Assembly (NCBI RefSeq): GCF_025947145.1
Contig: NZ_CP109999.1
Span: 1,860,001-1,924,000 of the forward strand
DNA from: Flavobacterium sp. N1994
Lineage (GTDB): Bacteria > Bacteroidota > Bacteroidia > Flavobacteriales > Flavobacteriaceae
Direction: 5' to 3'
DNA length: 64,000 nucleotides
In this document: piece after piece, positions 51,602 through 60,531 of the stretch
How the letters are laid out: every line of letters starts with the position of its first letter
Position numbering within the stretch: position 1 is the stretch's first letter
Program-made: the position numbers and the translations under genes
The notes under the pieces: model-generated
Told to the model about the DNA's origin: nothing
The model's input: the letters and a program-made list of their open reading frames with translations, nothing else
The model's database searches: none

Positions 51602-52306
51602 TTAGATTACCAATCCTTTTACTAGGTTGTATTCTGTGGAGTCTTGTCCGTATTGTGATAAGACCATGTCTTTGATCCTTTTGGCGGTGGCGGAGAGTTG
51701 TTTGAAGCCATCTCTTCGTGTTGCTATTAATGGTTTGTAAACAGCGAGTTTTTGAGAGACTATGTTGGTCGCTGCTGTTGCTTTGCTTAGCAATTCTTGC
51801 ATCGTTGTTATTTTAATTCTATCGTTGATAGGGGCATAATCTGTGTCGAACTTTGTTAGGAGCGTAATCATGTCTCCGAAATAGATTAGGCGGCTACCGA
51901 AAGAGTTTTCACAACGGCTGATGGTTTCTTCTTGAGAATTCTCTGTGACTGTGATTCTTCTTTGTCCTCGTATCTTTTTTACTAGAGCGCTGATGTCGTG
52001 GTATTGTTGGGAATCATTTCCTAGTTTGGCCCGAACATTGGCTCCAATTGGTGAGAGGAGTTTTGAGATGGAATTGTTTTCGTTGTCAAAGAACTTGCGG
52101 CGGTCTAGAGCTGCTTTTGAATACTCGAAATGTTTTGAAGTGTGTTCTTCTTGCACTACATGTAGTGCGGAAGTTTGGGCTTGAAAAGCTGATGCGGTAA
52201 GGGCATCATCACCAGGTGCATAAGCGGTGAACGTGTTTAGGTACTCAATTAGTTTTTCCCCTTCTGTTAAACGTGAGCTAAAGGAAGCTCTGGAACTTGA
52301 ACTCAT
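51602..52306 (-). CDS. Hypothetical helical protein, 234 aa (multi-copy Bacteroidota family; DUF6261-like)
   Basis: Not functionally recognised. Ser-rich N-terminus and an all-helical remainder with long amphipathic helices (about 60-130 and 150-230). No cysteine except one (SRCENS), no signal peptide. The closing segment KLAVYKPLIATRRDGFKQL through EYNLVKGLVI is duplicated as a decayed fragment at 54530-54699 in opposite orientation, showing a paralogous family. A 21-bp tandem repeat array lies directly upstream. A DUF6261-like assignment is only a guess. Confidence 0.65.
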   Translation of the reverse strand: MSSSSRASFSSRLTEGEKLIEYLNTFTAYAPGDDALTASAFQAQTSALHVVQEEHTSKHFEYSKAALDRRKFFDNENNSISKLLSPIGANVRAKLGNDSQQYHDISALVKKIRGQRRITVTENSQEETISRCENSFGSRLIYFGDMITLLTKFDTDYAPINDRIKITTMQELLSKATAATNIVSQKLAVYKPLIATRRDGFKQLSATAKRIKDMVLSQYGQDSTEYNLVKGLVI

Positions 52307-52423
52307 GATTTCTACTTTTATTGATTAATAGTATTTTCTGAAAATCAAATTGTATGCCAAAAATGTAGGAAATACCGTTTTTAAGAAAACTTTAACTCTT
52401 GAAGATTAGCGTATTATGGTTAT

Positions 52424-52654
52424 AGGAGCCGTGTTTATAAGGGGTGGAAGTGTATTTAAGTCTTCAGGAGATGCATTAATAAAGTGAGCGAGTGTATTTA
52501 AACGTTCAGCAGGTGCGTTAATGCACTAAGCAGGTGTATTTACAAACTCAGCAAGTGCATTTAAAAGGTGAGCGACCTCATTAACACGTTCAGCAAGTGT
52601 ATTATAACGGTCAGCAGGTGTGTTAAAGCGTTCAGCAGGCGTCTTCATAGTCTG
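52424..52654 (-). repeat. Degenerate 21-bp tandem array (11 units), heptapeptide-like on the minus strand
   Basis: Units start every 21 bp from 52424 to 52634, with consensus AGCAGGTGTATTTAAACGTTC-like text and no length change. The minus strand in one frame reads as heptapeptides: ERFNTPA, DRYNTLA, ERVNEVA, HLLNALA, EFVNTPA, then a stop (TAG at 52526-52528), then CINAPA, ERLNTLA, HFINASP, EDLNTLP, PLINTAP. An ATG at 52646-52648 would start a 40-residue product. This fills the 530-bp gap between the 51602 gene and 52838; I see no other gene there. Confidence 0.8.
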
Positions 52655-52837
52655 GTGACATTGCGGAGTGGGGTGTTGTCAGTAAAGTAATTTTTATTTT
52701 GTAATCTTTTTTATTTATTTTTGAACACATACAACTAAAATAAACTTTTGTCGGTACATGAAATATGGGTATTTACATGGAAGTTTAGTAAAAATCTAAA
52801 AGAATACAGATTGCAATACAAAACCTAACAAAAAAAG

Positions 52838-53968
52838 ATGAAACAAAATTACTTACTTCGAAATAGCATTATTACTATCCTTATTTTTTCACTAATTTCC
52901 TCACCTCTTTATGCTTGTACAGGCATTACTTTGAAATCAAAAGATGGTGGCGTCATTGTTGCTAGAACTGTAGAATGGGCATTAAATGATGCTCAACATA
53001 ACCAACTATTAGTTGTTCCAAGAAACAAGGAGTTTAAAGCACAGACCCCTATGGGATTTAATGGCAAGAATTGGAAGGGTAAATACGGTTTTGTTACCCT
53101 TACTGCTTATGGTCAGCCTTATGGACCAGATGGGCTAAATGAAGAAGGTTTATATGTAGGGGTTTATTATTTGCCTGGATATGCGGAATATTCTGTATAC
53201 GACAAAACTAAAGCCTCGAAATCAATGAGTGTTGGTGATTTGATGCAGTGGATGCTATCTTCTTTTAAAACTGTAGACGAAGTTTTAGCGCACTTAAATG
53301 ATGTTGTTGTTGTGAGTGTTGAAAACAAAGACTTTGGTGGAGCAGAACTTCCTTTCCATTTTAAAATAGTTGATCCTAGTGGAAACAGTAGAGTCATTGA
53401 AATAGTAAATAAAGGTGAAGTGAAAATTTACGACCCTTATTTGGATGTTATTACAAATTCGCCTACTTATGATTGGCACATTATTAATCAGAGAAACTAT
53501 CTGAATCTGTCTACTTCACCGAACCAACAGCAAAAGTTTGGAAACTATGAATTAAATCCAACAGGTGGTGGGTCTGGTTTTTTAGGCATCCCAGGTGACT
53601 TTACACCTCCATCAAGATTTGTCAGAGCAGCTGCATTTACGGCATCATGTCGACCCTTATCAACCTCTACAGAAGCTGTATTTGAATCGTTTAGAATTCT
53701 AGATAATTTTAACATCCCGCTTGGAGCTCAAGTTCCTTCGGATAAAATGCCAAGCGATATTGTTAGCGCAACACAAGTTACTTCCTCTTGTGATTTAAAG
53801 GAAAAAGTATATTATTACCATACCATGTGGAATAGGGAGATACGGAAAATAGACTTGAAGTCGATTGATTTTTCTGAAATTAAAGAGCAAATCATTGATG
53901 ATGACGTTAACAAGGAAAACTCTGTAAAAGATGTAACACCACATCCAAGGAAGACAAAAAAAAAGTAA
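52838..53968 (+). CDS. Choloylglycine hydrolase-family linear amide hydrolase (Ntn fold)
   Basis: 376 residues. The signal peptide ends at PLYA, and the next residue is the nucleophilic Cys ([21 protein letters not shown]), with Arg and the following residues of the family. Other markers are [20 protein letters not shown] and [20 protein letters not shown]. Family enzymes cleave bile-acid amides, penicillin V or acyl-homoserine lactones; the natural substrate here is unknown. The C-terminus ends in a Lys-rich tail. It is followed by the PsiE-like gene 30 bp later. Confidence 0.9.
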   Translation: MKQNYLLRNSIITILIFSLISSPLYACTGITLKSKDGGVIVARTVEWALNDAQHNQLLVVPRNKEFKAQTPMGFNGKNWKGKYGFVTLTAYGQPYGPDGLNEEGLYVGVYYLPGYAEYSVYDKTKASKSMSVGDLMQWMLSSFKTVDEVLAHLNDVVVVSVENKDFGGAELPFHFKIVDPSGNSRVIEIVNKGEVKIYDPYLDVITNSPTYDWHIINQRNYLNLSTSPNQQQKFGNYELNPTGGGSGFLGIPGDFTPPSRFVRAAAFTASCRPLSTSTEAVFESFRILDNFNIPLGAQVPSDKMPSDIVSATQVTSSCDLKEKVYYYHTMWNREIRKIDLKSIDFSEIKEQIIDDDVNKENSVKDVTPHPRKTKKK

Positions 53969-53998
53969 CCCCTTTAGTTCCCTAATTAAATTAAAAAA

Positions 53999-54430
53999 AT
54001 GAATATTATAGATAAAGCCCTTCACATAGCAGAAAAAACAATTTATTATACCCTTTCCATTCTACTATTTTTGTTTGTTATTTATGAGATACTTGACCTT
54101 ATTCATTTATTCTACGTTGAGGTTTGTGATGCTTCCATTTTGGGTAATAAATCAATAGCGCTTACTGGTGTTCCGTTATTTTTTAACATTATCATTGCAT
54201 TAGAAATTTTGGAAACCTTCAAAGGGGCTAATGAAAATGTCTTGCGTAAAGTCAAACTAATTCTGCTTATCGCATTAACGGCAATATCTAGAAAAGTTAT
54301 TATTATGGATGTTAAACATATAGAATTTAAAACTGAATTGGGTATTTCAATTTTGATATTGACAATTTGTGTTGGTTATTTTCTACTTAATGATAACGTA
54401 AGAAGAAGAATTACTAAGCAAAAGGAATAA
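53999..54430 (+). CDS. PsiE-like membrane protein
   Basis: 143 residues with four hydrophobic helices. LEILETFKGANENVLRKVKLILLIALTAISRKVIIMDVKH (read in parts) is the typical PsiE-family core. In E. coli PsiE is induced by phosphate starvation, but the molecular role is unknown. Probably co-transcribed with the upstream amide hydrolase. Confidence 0.8.
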   Translation: MNIIDKALHIAEKTIYYTLSILLFLFVIYEILDLIHLFYVEVCDASILGNKSIALTGVPLFFNIIIALEILETFKGANENVLRKVKLILLIALTAISRKVIIMDVKHIEFKTELGISILILTICVGYFLLNDNVRRRITKQKE

Positions 54431-54529
54431 TTCAACTTTTACTTTTCTGTCAAAGTAATAGTAGGATATCAATTAATTTGGATATAAAATGTCATAACCA
54501 AACGAAATAGATGCTTGGAAAACATCAAT

Positions 54530-54699
54530 ACCACAGCCTTAGTATCTAAAAACTAGCAGTCTACAAACCCGTAATCGCATCAAGAAGAGACGGTTTCAAA
54601 CAATTATCTGCAACCGCCCGCCGAATCAAAGACATGGTATTATCACAATACGGTCAAGACTCCAGCGAATACAACCTTGTAAAAGGATTGGTAATCTAA
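54530..54699 (+). pseudogene. Decayed 3' fragment of a paralogue of the 51602 gene
   Basis: From about 54553 the plus strand reads KLAVYKPVIASRRDGFKQL and on to SSEYNLVKGLVI before the stop codon, closely matching the last 49 residues of the 51602-52306 product. A one-base deletion near 54548 breaks the frame, and upstream similarity fades by 54530. Most differences in the matching part are synonymous. The following 29 bp (54703-54731) are identical to the reverse complement of 51570-51598. Confidence 0.85.
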
Positions 54700-54742
54700 A
54701 CCATCTTGTCATTCTGACGAAGGAAGAATCTTTCTAAACACT

Positions 54743-54773
54743 AACCCTCACAGAAATGTGGGGGTTTTTTATT
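54743..54773 (+). terminator. Terminator after the decayed fragment
   Basis: AACCCTCAC / GTGGGGGTT hairpin with T-run, a diverged version of the one at 51526-51557. Confidence 0.7.
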
Positions 54774-54778
54774 ATACC

Positions 54779-55000
54779 ATCCCTAAAGGGATTTCATCCT
54801 TGTAATACCTTTTTCAACCCATATTATATCCCTAACGGGATAATATAAAAAAGATGACAATACTTTTGGGATTTTGTATTTGACATCCTATTCGATATAA
54901 CATTAAAAATAGAATATTCATCAGAAACTATTTAATCCCTTTAGGGATGCAATATGGGTAGCAAATAAATTAGCACAAAAGAAAAAATCCCGTTAGGGAT
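54779..55000. repeat. Cluster of four palindromes of the ATCCCTAAMGGGAT family
   Basis: ATCCCTAAAGGGAT (54779-54792), ATCCCTAACGGGAT (54828-54841), ATCCCTTTAGGGAT (54935-54948) and ATCCCGTTAGGGAT (54987-55000). Copies 3 and 4 are reverse complements of 1 and 2. Copies 2 and 3 share the flank ACCCATATT in opposite orientation. No gene lies in 54774-55141, and the rest of this stretch shows nothing else. Confidence 0.85.
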
Positions 55001-55092
55001 GATATAAAAACCATTGTATTGTCATATCCCAAGACCAACACATGAGATTCCTACGGAATGACAAACTGGATGGGGAAATTATTCTAAAAACA

Positions 55093-55122
55093 AAAAACCC
55101 GCTCATCACTGAGCGGGTTTTG
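55093..55122 (-). terminator. Terminator of rplU-rpmA
   Basis: AAAACCCGCTCA / TGAGCGGGTTTT with a short loop, 20 bp after the rpmA stop codon. Confidence 0.8.
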
Positions 55123-55141
55123 TATATAGTAAGAGTTATTC

Positions 55142-55402
55142 TTATGCTTCAAAAGGAAGGATAGAAACATATGATTTGTTTTCTCCTTTTTTCTGAAATT
55201 TCACAATCCCATCTACTTTTGCATGTAAGGTATGATCTTTACCCATGTAAACGTTTTCTCCTGGATTATGTTTTGAACCTCTTTGTCTAACGATGATATT
55301 TCCAGCAATAGCCGCTTGACCACCATAAATCTTAACGCCTAAACGTTTTGATTCTGATTCTCTACCATTCTTAGAACTACCGACACCTTTCTTGTGAGCC
55401 AT
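55142..55402 (-). CDS. rpmA: 50S ribosomal protein L27
   Basis: 86 residues starting [24 protein letters not shown] and containing [13 protein letters not shown]. The N-terminal tail reaches the peptidyl transferase centre. Second gene of rplU-rpmA. Confidence 0.98.
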   Translation of the reverse strand: MAHKKGVGSSKNGRESESKRLGVKIYGGQAAIAGNIIVRQRGSKHNPGENVYMGKDHTLHAKVDGIVKFQKKGENKSYVSILPFEA

Positions 55403-55421
55403 GACGTATAAGTTTTAAATA

Positions 55422-55874
55422 TTAATTGTTTTCTTCAGTTGTGGTTTCTGTATCAGCTTTTTTTGCTTTTGGTGCTTTAGGAGCTTTTGGCTCTGCTGCA
55501 ACTGCTTTCTCAGCTTTAGGTTCTGCTACTGCTTTTTCAGCTTTAGCTGCTTTTTTACCACCGGTAGCAGAGATTCCTTCAATCACGATTTGTGTTAAAG
55601 ACTGTCTGTGTCCGTTTCTTTTTTTGTATCCTTTTCTTCTTTTCTTTTTGAAAACGATCACTTTATCTCCTTTTAAGTGTGATAACACTTTGGCTTCTAC
55701 TGAAGCACCTTCTATAGCTGGGGCGCCTAAAGTAATGTTTCCATTATCGTCTAATAGAAGAACTTTGTCAAAAGAAACTTTTGAACCTTCTTCATTAGCC
55801 AAACGGTGAACATAAACCTTTAAGTCTTTGCTTACTTTGAACTGTTGCCCTGCTATCTCTACGATTGCGTACAT
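55422..55874 (-). CDS. rplU: 50S ribosomal protein L21 with an Ala/Lys/Glu-rich C-terminal extension
   Basis: 150 residues. The L21 core (1-100) contains MYAIVEIAGQQFKVSKD, VLSHLKGDKVIVFKKKRRKGY and GHRQSLTQIVI. The last 45 residues are low-complexity repeats such as KAEKAVAEPKA and PKAPKAKKA, longer than the minimal family. Followed by rpmA 19 bp later. Confidence 0.97.
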   Translation of the reverse strand: MYAIVEIAGQQFKVSKDLKVYVHRLANEEGSKVSFDKVLLLDDNGNITLGAPAIEGASVEAKVLSHLKGDKVIVFKKKRRKGYKKRNGHRQSLTQIVIEGISATGGKKAAKAEKAVAEPKAEKAVAAEPKAPKAPKAKKADTETTTEENN

Positions 55875-55906
55875 AACAATATTGTTTAGTTAATTTTTTA
55901 AGTGTG

Positions 55907-55936
55907 CAAATATACTACTATTTATTTTACACACAA
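55907..55936 (-). promoter_or_regulatory. Promoter of rplU-rpmA
   Basis: Minus strand TATATTTG (55907-55914) with TTG (55934-55936) 19 bp upstream. Confidence 0.55.
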
Positions 55937-56099
55937 CACTATCGGCAAAAAAGTTTACCATTGTTGTTCAACCCTTTAAAGACCCTTAGATAAAGTTTTA
56001 GAATCCCAAGGAAATTAAATAAAAAAAAGTATTTTTGGTGTAACAAAATTTAACCCTTGTTTACTAACAAGGCAATCAACGAAAAAATTTCAATTTTTT

Positions 56100-57428
56100 A
56101 TGAAAAAATCACTAATCGCTTTAAGTTCAATGCTTATGCTTGGAGGAACAGCTCATGCCCAAAAGGTAGCTTTTGAGGAGTACGATTTGCCAAATGGTCT
56201 TCATGTAATTTTACACAACGATCCGTCTGCACCAGTTGTAGTTACCTCAGTAATGTATCACGTAGGTTCAAAAGACGAACAACCAGACAGAACTGGATTT
56301 GCACACTTCTTTGAACACTTATTGTTCGAAGGAACAGAAAACATCAAAAGAGGAGAATGGATGAAAACCGTAACTTCTAACGGAGGAACGAACAACGCCA
56401 ACACTTCGGAAGACAGAACGTACTATTTTGAAGTATTCCCATCAAATAACACCGAACTAGGTTTGTGGATGGAATCAGAAAGATTAATGCACCCAGTTAT
56501 TAACCAAATTGGTGTTGACACGCAAAACGAAGTAGTAAAAGAAGAAAAAAGACTTCGTGTAGACAACCAACCTTACGGTCAGTTGATTGCAGAAGTGAAA
56601 AAGAATATGTTTAAAGTGCACCCTTACCGTTGGGCAACTATTGGTTCTATGGCACACTTAGACGCTGCGAAATTGGAAGAGTTTCAAGCGTTCAACAAAA
56701 AATTCTATTCACCTAACAATGCGGTTTTAGTAGTAGCGGGTCAAATCGACATTGCAGCGACTAAGGCTTGGGTTGAAAAATATTTTGCTCCAATCCCAAG
56801 AGGAGTGGAATTGAAAAAACAAACTTTTGTAGAAGCGCCTATCACAGAAACGATTCATGCTACTTACGAAGATCCAAACATCCAAAAACCAATGGTGGTG
56901 GCTGCTTACAGAATCCCATCTATGAAAACTCGTGATGCTAGAATCTTGGATATGATTTCTACTTATTTAAGTAATGGTAAAAGTTCTAAATTGTACAAAA
57001 AGATTGTTGACGATAAGAAAATGGCTTTACAAATTGGAGCCTTCAATTACGCTCAAGAAGATTACGGACAATACATTCTTTACGGAATGCCACAAGGGGA
57101 TTTTACTTCAAACGACTTAATCAAAGAAATTGATGAAGAAATCGTGAAGTTACAAACCGATTTGATTTCAGAAAAAGATTTCCAAAAATTACAAAACATC
57201 AATGAAAGTAATTATGTGGAAGAAAACTCAGGTATCGAAGGAGTTGCTGAAAACTTAGCTACATACTATTTATTATATGGTGATGTGAATTTAATCAACA
57301 CCAATATCGATATCTATCGTTCTATCACTCGTGAAGAAATTAGAACGGCTGCTAAGAAATATTTAAATCCAAACCAACGTTTGATTTTGGATTATGTACC
57401 TGCAAAAGACAAAGCTGAAAACAAATAA
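56100..57428 (+). CDS. M16-family zinc metallopeptidase (catalytic subunit)
   Basis: 442 residues with a signal peptide. Inverted zinc site HFFEHLLFEG (HxxEH, near 62-71) with the downstream acidic ligand in NEVVKEEKRL. The second, non-catalytic M16 half follows. Paired with a catalytically dead M16 protein 10 bp downstream, matching the active/inactive heterodimer of this family. A -7 element TATTTTTG lies at 56030-56037. Periplasmic peptide degradation is the likely role. Confidence 0.93.
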   Translation: MKKSLIALSSMLMLGGTAHAQKVAFEEYDLPNGLHVILHNDPSAPVVVTSVMYHVGSKDEQPDRTGFAHFFEHLLFEGTENIKRGEWMKTVTSNGGTNNANTSEDRTYYFEVFPSNNTELGLWMESERLMHPVINQIGVDTQNEVVKEEKRLRVDNQPYGQLIAEVKKNMFKVHPYRWATIGSMAHLDAAKLEEFQAFNKKFYSPNNAVLVVAGQIDIAATKAWVEKYFAPIPRGVELKKQTFVEAPITETIHATYEDPNIQKPMVVAAYRIPSMKTRDARILDMISTYLSNGKSSKLYKKIVDDKKMALQIGAFNYAQEDYGQYILYGMPQGDFTSNDLIKEIDEEIVKLQTDLISEKDFQKLQNINESNYVEENSGIEGVAENLATYYLLYGDVNLINTNIDIYRSITREEIRTAAKKYLNPNQRLILDYVPAKDKAENK

Positions 57429-57438
57429 AATTACTACG

Positions 57439-59490
57439 ATGAAAAAAATAATCATATTATCAAGCTTGTTTTTAACTATTACTATGCAAGCACAAGACAG
57501 AAAACAACCGAAACCAGGTCCTTCACCAACAATCAATATTAAAAAACCTGAAACTTTTTCGTTACCAAACGGATTAAAAGTTTTAGTAGTAGAGAACCAC
57601 AAACTACCAAGAGTTGCTTTCAGTTTATCAATTGACAACGCTCCGTTTGCAGAAGGTGCAAAAAAAGGAACCGATGATTTAACGAGTAGCTTGATCGGAA
57701 ACGGTTCTACCAAAACTTCGAAAGATACTTACAACGAAGAAATCGATTTTATGGGGGCTGATATTAACTTCAGTTCTTCAGGAGCTTCTGCTAGTGGATT
57801 GTCAAAATATTCAGGAAGAATTCTTGAATTAATGGCAGAAGGAGCTTTAACTCCCAACTTCACTCAAGAAGAATTTGACAAAGAAAAAGACAAGTTAATT
57901 GACGGTTTAAAAGCTCAAGAAAAAAGTGTTACTGTAGTAGCGGGAAGAGTTGAAAACGTATTGGCTTATGGTAAAGATCATCCTGCTGGAGAATATTTAT
58001 CAGAAGAAACGATTAAAAATGTTTCACTTGCTGATGTAAAAGAAAACTACAGAACATATTTCGTTCCAGAACACGCTTACTTAGTAATTGTTGGGGATGT
58101 GAAAACTAAAGACGTGAAAAAAATGGTAGAAAAACTATTTAGTTCATGGACGAAAGCTACTGCACCAAGATTAACGTATTCTAATCCAAGCAATGCGCAA
58201 TACACACAAATCAATTTTGTGGATATGCCAAACGCTGTTCAATCTGAGATTTCGTTGATTAACACGGTAAACTTAAAAATGTCAGATGCTGACTTTTTTC
58301 CTGTGATTTTGGCTAACCAAGTTTTTGGTGGTGATTTCAACAGTTATTTGAATATGAACTTAAGAGAGAAACACGGTTGGACTTATGGAGCACGTTCTAG
58401 TGTAGGTTTTGACAAATTTATGTACAGTAAATTCAAAGCAAATGCACAAGTAAGAAACGCTGTTACGGATAGTTCTGTGGTAGAATCTTTAAAAGAATTA
58501 AACAAAATCAGAACTGAAAAAGTAACTGACGAAATGTTGAACAGTGTAAAAGCTGGATACATTGGACGTTTTGTAATGCAAGTGGAGAAACCAGCTACCG
58601 TTGCTCGTTATGCTTTGAACATTGAAACAGAAGGATTACCTGCTGATTTTTATGAAAACTATATCAAAAATATCAATGCGGTTACTCCGGATGATATCAT
58701 GAGAGTGGCTAATAAATATTTCTTAGCTGACAATTTAAGAATTGTTATTACTGGTAAAGGTTCAGAAGTTATTGCAGGATTGGAGAAATTAAAAATCCCA
58801 ATGTTCTACTTTGATAAATTTGGAAATCCTACTGAAAAACCAGCGATGAAAAAAGCAATTCCAGCTGGAGTTACTGTAAAAACAATCATTGAAAGCTATG
58901 TAAAAGCAATTGGTGGTGATAAAGCGATAAAAGCAGTGAAATCGGTATCTTATGTAGGTTCTACTAAAATCCCACAAGCGCCAATGCCATTATCATACAA
59001 TTCAAAAACTGATTCAAAAGGAAGAATGATGGTTGAGCTTTCTATGGCTGGTATGGGATCTATAATGAAGCAAGTGGTAAACGGTAACACGGGTTACGCT
59101 ATGCAACAAGGTCAGAAAAAAGTATTAGAAGGAGATGATTTAAAGAAAATGAAAGAGAATGCAGTACTATTTAATGAAACTTTGTTAAGCACTAAAGCAG
59201 GAGTTACTGCTACTGCCATCGAGCCAATCAATGGTTCTGATGCTTATGCCGTTGTTGATGGTGATACTACTTACTACTTCGATGTAAAATCAGGTTTAAA
59301 AACAGCGGAAGCTACCACAGAAGATATGGGTGGTAAAAAAGCAACCAGAGTTACTAACTTTAATGACTATAGAGATGTAAAAGGAGTTAAATTCCCATTC
59401 AATACCATTATGAATGTAGGTTTTGAGCTTGATATCAAAATGTCGGAAGTAAAAGTAAACGAAGGTGTTTCTGATGCTGACTTCCAATAA
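57439..59490 (+). CDS. M16-like protein without zinc site, fused to a LolA-like C-terminal domain
   Basis: 683 residues from the ATG at 57439; an earlier in-frame ATG at 57394 overlaps the upstream gene and lengthens the signal peptide. Signal peptide IIILSSLFLTITMQAQ. The M16 fold spans about 35-460, but where HxxEH is expected it reads KKGTDDLTSSLI, so no zinc binding. The last 220 residues (from TVKTIIESYVKAIGGDKAI) resemble a LolA/LolB-like or outer-membrane lipoprotein-sorting fold. Likely the regulatory, substrate-binding partner of the upstream peptidase. Confidence 0.88.
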   Translation: MKKIIILSSLFLTITMQAQDRKQPKPGPSPTINIKKPETFSLPNGLKVLVVENHKLPRVAFSLSIDNAPFAEGAKKGTDDLTSSLIGNGSTKTSKDTYNEEIDFMGADINFSSSGASASGLSKYSGRILELMAEGALTPNFTQEEFDKEKDKLIDGLKAQEKSVTVVAGRVENVLAYGKDHPAGEYLSEETIKNVSLADVKENYRTYFVPEHAYLVIVGDVKTKDVKKMVEKLFSSWTKATAPRLTYSNPSNAQYTQINFVDMPNAVQSEISLINTVNLKMSDADFFPVILANQVFGGDFNSYLNMNLREKHGWTYGARSSVGFDKFMYSKFKANAQVRNAVTDSSVVESLKELNKIRTEKVTDEMLNSVKAGYIGRFVMQVEKPATVARYALNIETEGLPADFYENYIKNINAVTPDDIMRVANKYFLADNLRIVITGKGSEVIAGLEKLKIPMFYFDKFGNPTEKPAMKKAIPAGVTVKTIIESYVKAIGGDKAIKAVKSVSYVGSTKIPQAPMPLSYNSKTDSKGRMMVELSMAGMGSIMKQVVNGNTGYAMQQGQKKVLEGDDLKKMKENAVLFNETLLSTKAGVTATAIEPINGSDAYAVVDGDTTYYFDVKSGLKTAEATTEDMGGKKATRVTNFNDYRDVKGVKFPFNTIMNVGFELDIKMSEVKVNEGVSDADFQ

Positions 59491-59512
59491 TTAAATCAAA
59501 GTATTTGATATA

Positions 59513-59541
59513 GAAAGACCGCTTTACAGCGGTCTTTTTTT
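59513..59541. terminator. Bidirectional terminator
   Basis: AAAGACCGCT, TTAC loop, AGCGGTCTTTTTTT between converging genes. Confidence 0.85.
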
Positions 59542-60406
59542 ATTTCTTGTTGGCCATATAAACTCCAACCAAAATAATAAAGGCCCCGAAAAATTGTAAA
59601 GGCGTGAGCATTTCATTATCTAAAATCCCCCACATAAAAGCCACAATCGGAATCAAGTAAGTAACCGATGAAGCAAAGACTGGAGAAGAGATTTGAATTA
59701 ATTTATAAAAAATAACATTGGCTACTCCCGTTCCTACTATCCCTAAAATCATTACGAATAACATCGCATGATGGGTAACGGGTAAGTTCACTTTACTAGA
59801 AAAATCAGTACACAACAAAATCACAATGGCTGGAATCAGCATTACTGTGAAATTCCCGGTGGTAATACTCAAAGGTTTCACATCGGATAAATATTTTTTT
59901 ATCAAGTTTACATTCGTAGCATAACAAATGGTGGCGATTAAGACCAAAACCGCATAAGAATAATTTTCTGTTCCTTCCGAGTTGTTTCCATTAAAGATTA
60001 AAATAGCAGTGCCTATTAGTCCAATCAAAATTCCCATGAATTGACTTCGTTTAAAATTCAATCCAAAAACAATGGAACCTAGAATCAATGTGTTCAGGGG
60101 TGTTAATGAATTTAGAATAGAACAAATGGAACTACTTACTTTCGTTTCGGCAATGGCAAACAGATAAGCGGGAATAAAAGTTCCAAACAATGAGGTTAGA
60201 GCAATATATTTCCATTGATGTTGGGCGATAGCGGTTAAACTTTTAAATCCAATTAGTAAAAGAAAGACCGCACAAAATATGATTCGCAAAGAACCTAACT
60301 GGAAGGGATTTAACCCAATCAATCCTTTCTTAATTAGTATAAAAGAACTGCCCCAAATGAGAGCTAGCGCTATAAGAATGACCCATTTTAAAGTTTGTGA
60401 TTTCAT
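59540..60406 (-). CDS. EamA/DMT-family permease
   Basis: 288 residues with ten hydrophobic helices in two EamA repeats (ALIWGSSFILIKKGLIGLNPFQLGSLRI in parts; second repeat from YAVLVLIATICYATNVNLIKKY). Drug/metabolite transporter superfamily; cargo unknown. Monocistronic. Confidence 0.9.
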   Translation of the reverse strand: MKSQTLKWVILIALALIWGSSFILIKKGLIGLNPFQLGSLRIIFCAVFLLLIGFKSLTAIAQHQWKYIALTSLFGTFIPAYLFAIAETKVSSSICSILNSLTPLNTLILGSIVFGLNFKRSQFMGILIGLIGTAILIFNGNNSEGTENYSYAVLVLIATICYATNVNLIKKYLSDVKPLSITTGNFTVMLIPAIVILLCTDFSSKVNLPVTHHAMLFVMILGIVGTGVANVIFYKLIQISSPVFASSVTYLIPIVAFMWGILDNEMLTPLQFFGAFIILVGVYMANKK

Positions 60407-60531
60407 ACTCGTTTTTTGAATAGTTCAAATTTTGTAATTATTTTAAGAATTATCACTTTTATTTTTCATTATTTTGTTCTTGAATTTTTGAGGACAATAC
60501 AACAAACCATTTAAATATAAAATACAGCATT

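Noticed and set aside
52424..52654. Regular 21-bp repeats considered as a CRISPR array
   Set aside because: No constant repeat alternating with unique spacers; the whole 21-bp unit varies evenly and no cas genes are present.
54779..55000. ATCCC palindromes considered as an insertion-sequence or CRISPR remnant
   Set aside because: Irregular spacing, no transposase fragment and no target-site duplication seen.
55426..55809. Ala/Phe-rich plus-strand frame of 127 residues
   Set aside because: Antisense of the repetitive rplU extension, with no promoter or homology.
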